The notes under the pieces were generated by a model. The model had not been told where the DNA came from. It did not search any database and saw nothing but the letters and a program-made list of their open reading frames with translations. Of a DNA stretch of 64,000 bases, positions 8,181-17,003 are shown in pieces (within the stretch, counting starts at the first letter, position 1; every line of letters starts with the position of its first letter). The translations under genes were made by a program, and so were the position numbers. Source of the stretch: an uncultured Clostridia bacterium (GTDB taxonomy: Bacteria; Bacillota; Clostridia; Christensenellales; UBA1242); contig CAKVLP010000001.1 in the NCBI GenBank assembly GCA_934757825.1, positions 248,001 through 312,000 of the forward strand. The letters run 5' to 3'.

Positions 8181-9464
8181 TTATTTTTTCAAAATCTTCT
8201 CTTTTCCGCCCATATATGGTCTTAGCGCAACTGGAATGTTGATGCTGCCATCTTCGTTAAGATTGTTTTCAAGGAAAGCAATCAAAGCACGGGTAGAAGC
8301 AAGCACCGTGTTGTTAAGGGTGTGAGCGTAATAATTGCCGTTTTCGCCCTTAATCCTTATGCCAAGACGGCGCGCTTGTGCGTCCCCTAATGTCGAGCAA
8401 GAACCTACTTCAAAGTACTTTTTCTGTCTTGGGCTCCAAGCTTCAATGTCGCACGATTTTACTTTAAGGTCTGCTAGGTCGCCACTGCAACATTCAAGTT
8501 GTCTAACAGGAATATTTAGGTGTCTAAATATATCTACAGTGTAAGCCCACATTTTGTTGTACCATTCCATACTATCTTCTGGCTTACAAATTACAATCAT
8601 CTCTTGTTTTTCAAATTGATGAACCCTATATATTCCTCTCTCCTCAATGCCGTGAGCACCTACTTCTTTTCTAAAACAAGGGCTATACGAAGTCATAGTA
8701 ATTGGAAGTTCGGTTTCTTTTAAAATCTGGTCCTTAAACTTACCAATCATAGAGTGTTCGCTGGTGCCGATTAGGAACAGGTCCTCGCCCTCAATCTTGT
8801 ACATCATAGCGCTCATTTCGTCAAAACTCATAACGCCATTAACCACGTCGCTACGAATCATAAATGGAGGAATGCAGTATGTGAATCCAACATTTATCAT
8901 ATAATCGCGCGCAAAGTTAATCATTGCGGTTACTAGCCTAGCCGCGTCGCCCATAAGGTAGTAAAAACCATTACCGCTAGTGCGACCAGCGCTGTCCTTA
9001 TCAAGACCGCCAATACTAGCCAAGATGTCGGCGTGATATGGAATCTCAAACGCAGGCACTACTGGCTCGCCAAACTTCTGAACTTCCACGTTCTCTGTGT
9101 CGTCTTTTCCAATAGGAACCGATGGGTCGATAATGTTTGGAATGCTCATCATAAGTTTTTTGATTTCGGCTTCAAGTTTTACTTGCTCTTCCTCAATCTC
9201 TGCGATACGGCCGTTGTTGTTTACAACAGTCTGTTTGATTTCCTCGGCTTCTTTAACCTTTTTCTCTCTCATCAACTTGCCGATTTCGCTAGATAGTTTG
9301 TTACGCATTGCCCTTAGGTCGTCGCCCTCTTTTTTAAGGTCACGGTTTTTGGCGTCAAGTTCCAAAACAGTGTCGACATAGGCAAGTTTGTGCATTTGAA
9401 ATTTTTTCTTAATATTTTCCTTAACAACATCTGGGTTGTTTCTTAAAAAGTTAATGTCAATCAT
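8181..9464 (-). CDS. serS: Serine--tRNA ligase
   Basis: The 427-residue length is normal for bacterial SerRS. The N-terminal 110 residues form the tRNA-binding coiled-coil arm (Lys/Glu-rich heptads). The class II catalytic core follows, with motif 2 around FRKEVGAHGIEERGIYRVHQ near residue 265 and motif 3 (the TLNNTVLASTRALIAFLEN region) near residue 383. It charges tRNA-Ser with serine; a tRNA-Ser(TGA) gene lies at 30992. TTTGGAGA precedes the ATG. There is no T-box leader, since only 145 bases separate it from the divergent rubrerythrin gene. Monocistronic or loosely linked to lemA. Confidence 0.96.
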   Translation of the reverse strand: MIDINFLRNNPDVVKENIKKKFQMHKLAYVDTVLELDAKNRDLKKEGDDLRAMRNKLSSEIGKLMREKKVKEAEEIKQTVVNNNGRIAEIEEEQVKLEAEIKKLMMSIPNIIDPSVPIGKDDTENVEVQKFGEPVVPAFEIPYHADILASIGGLDKDSAGRTSGNGFYYLMGDAARLVTAMINFARDYMINVGFTYCIPPFMIRSDVVNGVMSFDEMSAMMYKIEGEDLFLIGTSEHSMIGKFKDQILKETELPITMTSYSPCFRKEVGAHGIEERGIYRVHQFEKQEMIVICKPEDSMEWYNKMWAYTVDIFRHLNIPVRQLECCSGDLADLKVKSCDIEAWSPRQKKYFEVGSCSTLGDAQARRLGIRIKGENGNYYAHTLNNTVLASTRALIAFLENNLNEDGSINIPVALRPYMGGKEKILKK

Positions 9465-9609
9465 AGTTTTTTCTCCAAATTTTGATTATAAAGAATTTAC
9501 CACTTTAAACAACTATTGTCAATTATATGGCTTAAATTTAGGCAATTTAGGTATAAATAAGCAGGCAAATGTTAAGAATTAAACAAATTTTTAATTAAGG
9601 AGATATATT

Positions 9610-10209
9610 ATGCCAAGTATTGAATTTGACAAAAGTGAAACAAAAATAAATTTAGCGAGAGCGTTTGCGGGGGAATGCCAGGACGGCGCAAGGTATCAAT
9701 TTATAGCCACACAGGCCGAACAAGAGGGTTACGCTTACATCAAAACCCTACTTAAAACACTCGCCAAAAATGAAATGGCGCACGCCAAAGTTTACTACGA
9801 TTTGATAGTGAAAAACTGCACAAAAAAACAAAACGACATCAAAATTGAAGGCGGTTATCCATTTTTATTTGGAAATCTTCAACAAAACCTTATGGACAGC
9901 ATAAACACCGAACTTAGCCAGAGTGACAACGTGTATCCGTCGTTTGCCAAAATCGCGCGCGACGAGGGATTTGAAGACGTGGCACACGCGTTTGACTTGG
10001 TGGCGACCGTTGAAAACTGTCACCACCTACTACTTCAACAGATTTACGACAAATTAAAAGGCAAAAAATTATACAAATCGGCAACCTCAAGAAAATGGAA
10101 ATGTAGTGAATGCGGATTTGAACACACCGCAAAACAAGCGTGGAATGAGTGTCCATCGTGCCACAAACCACAAGGATTTGTGGAAATCCCAATCGACACG
10201 GGCGAATAA
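9610..10209 (+). CDS. rbr: Rubrerythrin
   Basis: The 199-residue protein has an N-terminal ferritin-like diiron domain, with metal ligands in the EC..GARYQF region (near residue 22), EMAHAKVYY (near residue 57) and VENCHH (near residue 138). A C-terminal rubredoxin-like domain has CSECG (near residue 164) and CPSCHKP (near residue 180). Rubrerythrin is a cytoplasmic NADH-linked peroxidase that protects anaerobes from hydrogen peroxide. AAGGAG precedes the ATG. It is a single gene, divergent from serS and followed by a terminator. No PerR box is obvious upstream. Confidence 0.95.
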   Translation: MPSIEFDKSETKINLARAFAGECQDGARYQFIATQAEQEGYAYIKTLLKTLAKNEMAHAKVYYDLIVKNCTKKQNDIKIEGGYPFLFGNLQQNLMDSINTELSQSDNVYPSFAKIARDEGFEDVAHAFDLVATVENCHHLLLQQIYDKLKGKKLYKSATSRKWKCSECGFEHTAKQAWNECPSCHKPQGFVEIPIDTGE

Positions 10210-10295
10210 TAGGATTTTAAAAATTAAAACTATATTCAAAACGCAATTAAAACGCGTCTTTAAACATAACTCTTATTGTCACTATATCAAAACAA

Positions 10296-10325
10296 CAAAA
10301 AAGCACCGCTTGGTGCTTTTTTTAT
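10296..10325 (+). terminator. Intrinsic terminator after rubrerythrin
   Basis: AAAAAAGCACC, a short loop and GGTGCTTTTTTT form a strong stem with T-run; the A-tract makes it usable from the opposite strand too. Confidence 0.85.
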
Positions 10326-10355
10326 CCTTAATTATTTGTATCCTTAGAGAAAAGA

Positions 10356-12185
10356 TTAAATATTAGAACTCAAAACAATCTTTTTGCCAGTGATTTTTAC
10401 TTTTGGTTGATTGTCTTTCTTGTTGTTAATTTGAGTTCCGTTCTCGGCGTCAAACGAAGATGTTGCGCCAATCTCGCCGGAGATTTTGCCCGACACATAT
10501 ACTAGGTACGATTGGATAGGAAGTTTTGCTGTGATTGTGCCGTTGTTGGTGCTTACATAGTATGGAATGCCCTCGTTAAACACGCTAGGAAGCAATCCTA
10601 CGTTGTTGTTGTCACCATAAGAGATTGTCTCAAATAGTTTTTTCATAGTAAGTTTTACGTTTGCGTTTCCAGTGCAAACAATTCTAATTGGGCTACCCTC
10701 GCTAACTGCTGTGATTTTGCCGTCCTTAGAAGTGATGCTTGTATAGTAATATCTTGCGCTTGTTGTGCCTTTTGCCTCTTTAATTGCGTCGGATTCCTTG
10801 TCGCTTCTAACTTTGGAGTACACATCAATTGAGCCTTTCTTGCTATAAAACACGCCGTCTTGATAGTAGGAGCCAATTTTTATGTCGCCATAAGTGGTAT
10901 AAACAATAAGTGAAGATGTAGAAGTAAATTCCTTAACAACTTCCCCGTTGGTAGATTCTTCACTTGTCTTAATGTTGGTTGGCCAAAAGCCCGATTCGCC
11001 AATAACAACATCGCCATTTTCGCTCGTGATAGATGCTTGGTGCGACATATGGTTTATTTTAACTGAGCCGTACTTATTGCTAAGCCCAAGTTTTCCCACC
11101 ATCTCGTTGATTTCAACAGCTGCACTCTTTGTAAAGATTGTGTTTTCGTATATTTTGTCGGCTTCCGACGAATTAGGTTGTTCGTATGCAAACAACACTT
11201 TGTTTTCAACAACTGTTGTGGTTCTCACACGATTGGAGGAATTCAAAATTCCAATGTTAAGCGCGCCTGTGTCGGCTCTATACAAAAAGCCCTTATCCCC
11301 GCAATCAATTTGCTCTGTGCTAAGTTTTACGTTGTTTCCCACAACTTCCATTCCCTCTTCCGCAACAAGGTTTTTAAACTTGTATGTAGCGTTTTTGGAG
11401 TTAAGTTTTAGAATGTTGTCGGTAACAGTGATTTTGTCAAAATTAGTGAAATCATAAGTTCCGCCAATGGTGGAAACGTCAAGTTTTGTAACAGTGATTT
11501 CCTTATCAACTTTTCCCATCTCCGAGCCAAACGCGCCTAGTTTTACTGAGCCCTTTTTATTGGAAAGAGTAAGTTCGCCTACGTTAATAGGAATTGTCTT
11601 TTTATCGGCTTCGGTGCCTGTCGTGAATTCTATGTCTTTGTTGCCTGTCGTAAGGTCAAATGAATATTTAATAGGTCTACTGTTTGCGTCATAGAAAGGC
11701 AAACGAAGATACAATGTGTTGCGGTCTCTGTAAGCAAATGCTCCGTCTGGCTCAGTAAGTTTGCCCTCAATTGTTTTGGTGTAAACCCCGCCACTAACGC
11801 TGTCGCTGGTCTTGTACACAAGATATGGCAATTCAACTGCTTTTTTCTTGTTTGTGTCAGAGTCAACAGTCGCTTTTAAAAAGCCAAAATAATCGCTTTC
11901 ACTACGGATAATAATGTTGCTGTCGTCAGTCTGAGGCTGAACAACAATGTTGTAATTTTCCGCTTTGATAATTAGTTTTACGTGGGTCTCGCTGAAACTA
12001 GAGCCGTTGGTATTCGCAAGTTCGGCAAAATGGCTACAACCTTTAAGTGATACATTCCTAAAATAATAGCCGAAGATATTAACTTTTGGTTGCAAAAACA
12101 TAATGCCAACCATCAATCCAAATATTAGGATTATCGCTAGCAATATAAGACCAGTATAGATTAAAATTCCTTTTAAGGCTTTCAT
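10356..12185 (-). CDS. DUF4097-like beta-repeat surface protein
   Basis: The 609-residue protein has one N-terminal membrane span (about residues 8-31). A long Ser/Thr/Asn-rich exterior part follows, with repeated short strands of the form GxLxLSNKKGSVKLG, VGKLGLSNKYGSVKINH and TYGDIKIGSYY. This spacing suggests a right-handed beta-helix and resembles the DUF4097 putative adhesin family. No catalytic motif or cell-wall anchor is seen, so it is probably anchored by the N-terminal span. The upstream frame includes a GTG at 12191; ATG at 12185, with GGGCGG upstream, is the better start. It is convergent with rubrerythrin, and the terminator at 10296 serves both. Confidence 0.7.
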   Translation of the reverse strand: MKALKGILIYTGLILLAIILIFGLMVGIMFLQPKVNIFGYYFRNVSLKGCSHFAELANTNGSSFSETHVKLIIKAENYNIVVQPQTDDSNIIIRSESDYFGFLKATVDSDTNKKKAVELPYLVYKTSDSVSGGVYTKTIEGKLTEPDGAFAYRDRNTLYLRLPFYDANSRPIKYSFDLTTGNKDIEFTTGTEADKKTIPINVGELTLSNKKGSVKLGAFGSEMGKVDKEITVTKLDVSTIGGTYDFTNFDKITVTDNILKLNSKNATYKFKNLVAEEGMEVVGNNVKLSTEQIDCGDKGFLYRADTGALNIGILNSSNRVRTTTVVENKVLFAYEQPNSSEADKIYENTIFTKSAAVEINEMVGKLGLSNKYGSVKINHMSHQASITSENGDVVIGESGFWPTNIKTSEESTNGEVVKEFTSTSSLIVYTTYGDIKIGSYYQDGVFYSKKGSIDVYSKVRSDKESDAIKEAKGTTSARYYYTSITSKDGKITAVSEGSPIRIVCTGNANVKLTMKKLFETISYGDNNNVGLLPSVFNEGIPYYVSTNNGTITAKLPIQSYLVYVSGKISGEIGATSSFDAENGTQINNKKDNQPKVKITGKKIVLSSNI

Positions 12186-12429
12186 ACGCACCGCCCATAC
12201 ACATTTTATTTATTATATTATATAGTATCAAAACACAAAAATCAAATAAATTAACCATAGTTGGCAAGTTTAATGCTAACGCGCCAAAAATTTTGAAAAA
12301 CCAATCGGGCTAATATAAAATCTGACAAAAATTCCTTTCGCAAAGCATATTTTATATCAAAAAAAGATGTATTATTGTTTGTTTTTTTATTTTCAAAATG
12401 ATACACTATAAAAAAATTGGAGGGAAAAA

Positions 12430-13098
12430 ATGAAAACCGCTAAAAAAACTTTGATGTACACATCTCTAACCACACTTGCTGTATGTATTGTGTTGTTGGT
12501 AGGTGCGATATTTGGACTAAAAACCTTTTCGGGCACACTTCTAAAACTACTTGAAACTTGCGCCACAATCACAATTGCAGGTTTTTTCTCAATAAACGCG
12601 CTTACTATGACAAAGAAAAACAAGGTTATGGGATATGTGTGTTTGGGACTACTTGCAACTCTTAGCCTATGCCTACTTATCATAATTTGGGTGGGTGGAA
12701 AAGGTACTTTTAACAACCTTGTATATGTGCTTCTTATTGCCACTATCCTATTCAACATTATCGTTACCCTTAACCTAAGACTTGACAAGCACTTCCTAGT
12801 TTTGCAAATAATAACTTACGCTTTGATTGCCGTTATTGATATTATCCTAACAATGGTAATTTTTGGAAGCACTGTTTTGGCAAACGACACAATTTTAAAA
12901 CTATTTATCGCGGGCTGTATTGTTGTGTTTGGTCTACTTTGTGCACTTGCTATCCTTGGCAAAAAAGTGGAACGCGACGTTACTGAAACACCTGAGATAA
13001 AAGAAGATGTTGAGACACTAAAACGTCAAGTTAAAGCATTGCAAGAGGAAAATTTAAGACTTAGAGAACAACTTAGCAAATATGAGAACTTGAAATAA
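12430..13098 (+). CDS. Multi-pass membrane protein with C-terminal coiled coil
   Basis: The 222-residue product has six likely membrane segments between residues 9 and 180. The cytoplasmic tail (VETLKRQVKALQEENLRLRE region, residues 192-222) is a clear leucine-heptad coiled coil. No family is recognised. The tail could mediate oligomerisation or partner binding. GGAGG lies immediately upstream of the ATG. The gene stands alone between two minus-strand genes, and ends about 120 bases before a bidirectional terminator. Function unknown. Confidence 0.85.
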   Translation: MKTAKKTLMYTSLTTLAVCIVLLVGAIFGLKTFSGTLLKLLETCATITIAGFFSINALTMTKKNKVMGYVCLGLLATLSLCLLIIIWVGGKGTFNNLVYVLLIATILFNIIVTLNLRLDKHFLVLQIITYALIAVIDIILTMVIFGSTVLANDTILKLFIAGCIVVFGLLCALAILGKKVERDVTETPEIKEDVETLKRQVKALQEENLRLREQLSKYENLK

Positions 13099-13219
13099 CT
13101 TGCGATAGAAATTGTAATATAAAAAACGTGTTTAAAGACGAGTTTTAAAGTCGTAAAATATAAGCCTTAAATATATAAGGATTTTAAATTCAAAACCATA
13201 TTGATTTTTAAAAAACAAA

Positions 13220-13256
13220 AAAGACATTATTCAAAATAGATAATGTCTTTTTTTTC
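13220..13256 (+). terminator. Bidirectional terminator between convergent genes
   Basis: AAAAAAGACATTAT and ATAATGTCTTTTTTTT pair around a seven-to-nine base loop. It sits between the membrane protein gene (+) and alaS (-), with a T-run in both directions. Confidence 0.85.
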
Positions 13257-13275
13257 AATTATTTCTTTATTTAGA

Positions 13276-15099
13276 TTATTCCAAAACGGCTTTAATACGC
13301 CTTACTCCCGCACTGGAACTTTCTTCCTTAACAATTCTAAACTTGCCAAGATCGCCCGTATTTTTAACGTGTGGTCCGCCACAAATTTGGAAGTCCACGT
13401 CGCCAATTTTGTAGATAGAAACTATCTCGCCATGCTCAGCCTTGTGCACGCCATATGCGCCCGCTTTTAATGCGTCACAGAATGGCATTTCAACGCGCTC
13501 AACAGGTATCTTTTTAGCGATTGCGTCGTTTACAAATTTTTCGACTTCTCTTAGTTCGGATTGTTCCAATTTCCTATCGAAATTAAAGTCAAATCTTAGT
13601 CGTTCGCTTGTGATATTGCTACCCTTTTGCTCTACTTTGGTGCCAAACATATGTCTTAGTCCAGCAAGCATCAAGTGGCACGCGGTGTGAAGTTTGACTG
13701 TTGCGTCGCTGTCATCGGCCAGACCACCTTTAAACTGCCCAGCGCTTGCCGTACGAGCAAGTTCCTGGTGCTCCTTAAACGCTTCGTCAAAGCCCGCTTT
13801 GTCAACTGTTAGACCGCGTTCCTGAGCCATTTCGGTAGTAAGTTCGATTGGAAAACCGAATGTGTCAAATAGCCTAAACGCTGTTTTGCCAGTGATTACG
13901 GTCTCTGGCATATAGTTTGGATCCTTAGCAGACATAAACTCGTTTTTGCGATTTATGCCATTTACGACTTTTTCAAATTCCTTAACGCCAGCATTAACTG
14001 TGTTTAAAAATCTCTCTTCTTCCTTGTTGATTTCGCTTACAATTTTTGCTCTATTATCCTCAAATTCCGGATATGTGTCTTTAAAGAAATCCACATAATG
14101 CTCGGCTAGTTTTGAAAGGTTGCCCTTCTCAATGCCAAGTTTCATAGCGTGTCTAACAGCACGGCGGATAAGACGACGTAGAACGTAGCCCGCACCCACA
14201 TTTGAAGGAGTAAGCCCCTTTTCGTCTCCGATAATTACGGTCGATGTACGGATATGGTCGCACACAATTCTAAACGAACGAGTGTATTCGTCGCCGTCGT
14301 CGTTGTAGGTTTTGCCCGATAGGCTTTCTAGCAATTTAATAGCACCCTCAAAAACATCGGTCACATAGATTGAGTTTGCGCCGTTTAGCACAACGATACA
14401 ACGCTCTAGTCCATAGCCACAGTCCACATTTTTTTGTGTTGCTGGCAAGTATTCGGTGTCGCTAACTTTGTTGTATTGCATATACACGTCGTTGCCAAAT
14501 TCCATATATTTTCCGCAATCGCAGGAAGGATTGCATTCGTCACAACATTTTGGTTTGCCAGTGTCTAGGAAAAATTCGTTGTCAGGTCCGCAAGGTCCGC
14601 GGTTAATCTCCCACCAGTTGTCGGGGATAAAGAAAATGCGGTCTTTTTTTACACCCAAAGTCTCCCAGTAGCCAGCGGTTTCTTCGTCCTTAGGAGCGTG
14701 CTCGTTTCCGCTAAAACACGTCACGGCAAACTGCTCAGGTTTTAGCCCCAAGTACTTTGGACTAGTTATAAACTCGTGGCTCCAAGCGGTCTTTTCTTTC
14801 TTAAAATAATCGCCAATACTCCACGAGCCTAGCATTTCAAAAAATGTAAGGTGACTACGGTCGCCAACCTCATCAATGTCGCCCGTGCGCACGCATTTTT
14901 GAACGTCGCAAATCCTCTTGCCCATTGGGTGAGGTTGTCCCATTAGATATGGCACAAGTGGGTGCATACCAGCAGTTGTGAATAGCACACTTGGGTCGTT
15001 TTCGGGAATAACCGACGCACTCTTAATCTCAATATGGCCTTTACTCTTGTAAAACTCCATCCACATTTTTAGTAATTCGCTTCTTGTAATCTTTTTCAT
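13276..15099 (-). CDS. alaS: Alanine--tRNA ligase, short form without the C-Ala domain
   Basis: The class II catalytic core is clear: VLFTTAGMHPLVPYLMG near residue 38 and the FFEMLGSWSIGDYF region near residue 86. It also has the tRNA-recognition domain and an intact editing domain, with zinc ligands HTACH (near residue 473) and CGGPH (near residue 575). At 607 residues it is about 270 shorter than usual bacterial AlaRS and stops just after the editing domain, so the C-terminal oligomerisation/tRNA-binding C-Ala domain is absent. The frame ends in a normal stop with no C-Ala remnant visible downstream. It should attach alanine to tRNA-Ala unless it is a paralogue of a full-length enzyme elsewhere. 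AAGGTGG precedes the ATG. Confidence 0.9.
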   Translation of the reverse strand: MKKITRSELLKMWMEFYKSKGHIEIKSASVIPENDPSVLFTTAGMHPLVPYLMGQPHPMGKRICDVQKCVRTGDIDEVGDRSHLTFFEMLGSWSIGDYFKKEKTAWSHEFITSPKYLGLKPEQFAVTCFSGNEHAPKDEETAGYWETLGVKKDRIFFIPDNWWEINRGPCGPDNEFFLDTGKPKCCDECNPSCDCGKYMEFGNDVYMQYNKVSDTEYLPATQKNVDCGYGLERCIVVLNGANSIYVTDVFEGAIKLLESLSGKTYNDDGDEYTRSFRIVCDHIRTSTVIIGDEKGLTPSNVGAGYVLRRLIRRAVRHAMKLGIEKGNLSKLAEHYVDFFKDTYPEFEDNRAKIVSEINKEEERFLNTVNAGVKEFEKVVNGINRKNEFMSAKDPNYMPETVITGKTAFRLFDTFGFPIELTTEMAQERGLTVDKAGFDEAFKEHQELARTASAGQFKGGLADDSDATVKLHTACHLMLAGLRHMFGTKVEQKGSNITSERLRFDFNFDRKLEQSELREVEKFVNDAIAKKIPVERVEMPFCDALKAGAYGVHKAEHGEIVSIYKIGDVDFQICGGPHVKNTGDLGKFRIVKEESSSAGVRRIKAVLE

Positions 15100-15231
15100 A
15101 TTTCCACCTTATATATGTGGCATTATAGCATCATTAACCTTAAAAAGCAAGCACTTATACACTAAGATAATATTTTTACTATTGGTTTAGATTACACAAA
15201 ATAATCTTTATTTTTTATCACTCCACAAAAA

Positions 15232-16596
15232 TCAAGTTGACACTTTGTGACTGCGATAAGATTTAACAACATCGCATTTTGAAAACAAAAAGTATCCAGC
15301 GATTAGGGCGATTTGAACGCCTACAAATAGTATTAGTGCCAGCCCTGTTTGGGCGCCAAGCGACTGAACGTGCACCTCGGGGTCAAACCCGATTATGTCG
15401 AGTAACACGCCAATTATTAGCAAAGCAAGGCAGTTGGCAATGTTGCTAGTGAATGTGAGAACTCCGCTATACATAGCCGTTTTGTTGTGACCAGTGAGTT
15501 TGTTTTGCTTGGTAATTGCGTCGCTATACATACTGGTTGGGATTGAAAACAGCGCTCCGCTTCCCGCCCCACACACAAAGATTGCAAGACAAATAAACAA
15601 AAACGGCAAAGGAATATTGTAGCGAAGCAAAAATATTATTATTATCAAAAACGAGCCCGTGACTGACACAAAAATTGCGCTTAGTAACGATTGTTTTTTG
15701 TCGCGCGAAACGCTTAATTTAAACCATAATGGTTGGCTTAAAAAAATTCCGCTCAGTAGCACCACCATCAGGATTGTGATGTGCATACTTGTAAGGTCGA
15801 AACAGTAGGTAAAAAAGTGCATTCCCACACTTGTAAGGATTGTTCCGCTTATCATACATATTGCGTTGCCGAAGATTAAAAGCGAGAGGTTTTTACACTT
15901 TAAAGTATTCACAAAGTCGGAGAAAATAACCGACATTTTAAATCGCACTTTTTCACTTGCGGGTTCTTTTTCTCTGCGGATAAAAAACACGCAAATAAGC
16001 CCGCTTATCAAGCACATCGCGCTTGTGAAAATAGCCATATATCTATATCCGACTGGGTTTAACTGACCTATCGGATACTCCTCGGTGTTGGGCAAAAACA
16101 CGTAAAGCAAAACGCTCGGCACAATCATTCCGAGCAAGAAAAAACACGTTTTGCTTATCTGAATAAGTGTGCGGTCGTGATAATTAGTGCTAATATCGGT
16201 GCCAAGTGCCATATACGGCGTGGAGTAAAACGTGTTGAAGGTTTCGATACAAAGAAGTCCCACCAAAATCCACACAAATTTTAAACCGCTACTCAGCCCC
16301 ACTGGCACAAACCATATAAACAGATTAAAGGCAATCATTCCGAATGTTGCCACAAACATATATCCCCGCCTATGTCCCATTTTTAGGAAAGGATAGGTGT
16401 CACTTAGATAGCCCACAATCGGGTCGGTAAAACCGTCCCAAAATGTGCTTATGGCTATCGCAATTCCGACCAGCGCGCCAGAGAGTTTCAACACCGATGT
16501 GCCAAAGAACATAAAAAAGTTTGTAAGCGTTTGGCTTACAACGCTATATCCAAAGTTTCCTATTCCATACACCACTCTATTGCTCTTTTTAGACAT
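15232..16596 (-). CDS. GPH-type (MelB/XynB-like) sugar:cation symporter, MFS superfamily
   Basis: The 454-residue protein has about 12 membrane spans. The opening YGIGNFGYS and the loop motif FWDGFTDPIVGYLSD, then MGHRRGYM, are the signature of glycoside-pentoside-hexuronide cation symporters. The Asp residues of this motif bind the coupling cation in MelB. The sugar is unknown and no glycosidase is adjacent. The frame extends upstream to 16647, but ATG at 16596 is preceded by AAAAGGGAAA and begins the family-typical MSKKSNRVVYG. A terminator upstream separates it from the dnaB operon. Confidence 0.88.
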   Translation of the reverse strand: MSKKSNRVVYGIGNFGYSVVSQTLTNFFMFFGTSVLKLSGALVGIAIAISTFWDGFTDPIVGYLSDTYPFLKMGHRRGYMFVATFGMIAFNLFIWFVPVGLSSGLKFVWILVGLLCIETFNTFYSTPYMALGTDISTNYHDRTLIQISKTCFFLLGMIVPSVLLYVFLPNTEEYPIGQLNPVGYRYMAIFTSAMCLISGLICVFFIRREKEPASEKVRFKMSVIFSDFVNTLKCKNLSLLIFGNAICMISGTILTSVGMHFFTYCFDLTSMHITILMVVLLSGIFLSQPLWFKLSVSRDKKQSLLSAIFVSVTGSFLIIIIFLLRYNIPLPFLFICLAIFVCGAGSGALFSIPTSMYSDAITKQNKLTGHNKTAMYSGVLTFTSNIANCLALLIIGVLLDIIGFDPEVHVQSLGAQTGLALILFVGVQIALIAGYFLFSKCDVVKSYRSHKVST

Positions 16597-16630
16597 ACAT
16601 TTTCCCTTTTGCTTAGTATGTGTAAAAAGC

Positions 16631-16662
16631 CAAAAAAAATATGGCAATCCGCCATATTTTTA
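16631..16662 (-). terminator. Terminator of the dnaB operon
   Basis: Minus-strand stem AAAAATATGGC/GCCATATTTTT with an 8-base T-run. It lies between the last dnaB-operon gene and the symporter. Confidence 0.8.
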
Positions 16663-16745
16663 ATAGGTATTATTCCGCAATTTAAGACGCTTTTACTCAA
16701 TTTGTCATTGTGTAAAAAAGTCAAACAAATTACTATCAAGTACTA

Positions 16746-16988
16746 TTAGTCGCGACCGTCATTAAGCGCTTTTAGTTTTTCCAAAATCAATTTTGATTTT
16801 TTATTAAGCGCTTCAAAATCGTCCTGGTTTTTCTTCATCTCAGCAAAGAGTTCAGACTGATCTAACCCTATTGACATTTCAAACCTTTTTAAAAGTTCTT
16901 GCTTTTTCTGTTGCAATGCCACCAACTCATAATGAGCCTTATTAAGTGCGTCAATAAGTTGATTTAGTTGGATATCTTTATTTTCCAT
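16746..16988 (-). CDS. Small coiled-coil protein at the end of the dnaB operon
   Basis: This 80-residue Lys/Glu/Leu-rich protein is predicted to be almost entirely helical, with heptads throughout (QLIDALNKAHYELVALQQKK region). No family is recognised. The start is ATG at 16988, with GGGAG eight bases upstream; a GTG nine bases earlier overlaps that site. It follows dnaB by 15 bases and precedes the operon terminator, so it is co-transcribed with the helicase. An accessory role in replication is only inference. Confidence 0.75.
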   Translation of the reverse strand: MENKDIQLNQLIDALNKAHYELVALQQKKQELLKRFEMSIGLDQSELFAEMKKNQDDFEALNKKSKLILEKLKALNDGRD

Positions 16989-17003
16989 TACTTTCACTCC
17001 CTT

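Noticed and set aside
9097..9381. 94-codon plus-strand frame opposite serS
   Set aside because: Antisense shadow of the SerRS coiled-coil arm; no initiation signal.
8181..15231. Possible T-box leaders before serS and alaS
   Set aside because: The upstream gaps are about 145 and 130 bases, AT-rich, without the T-box TGGNACCGCG-type sequence.
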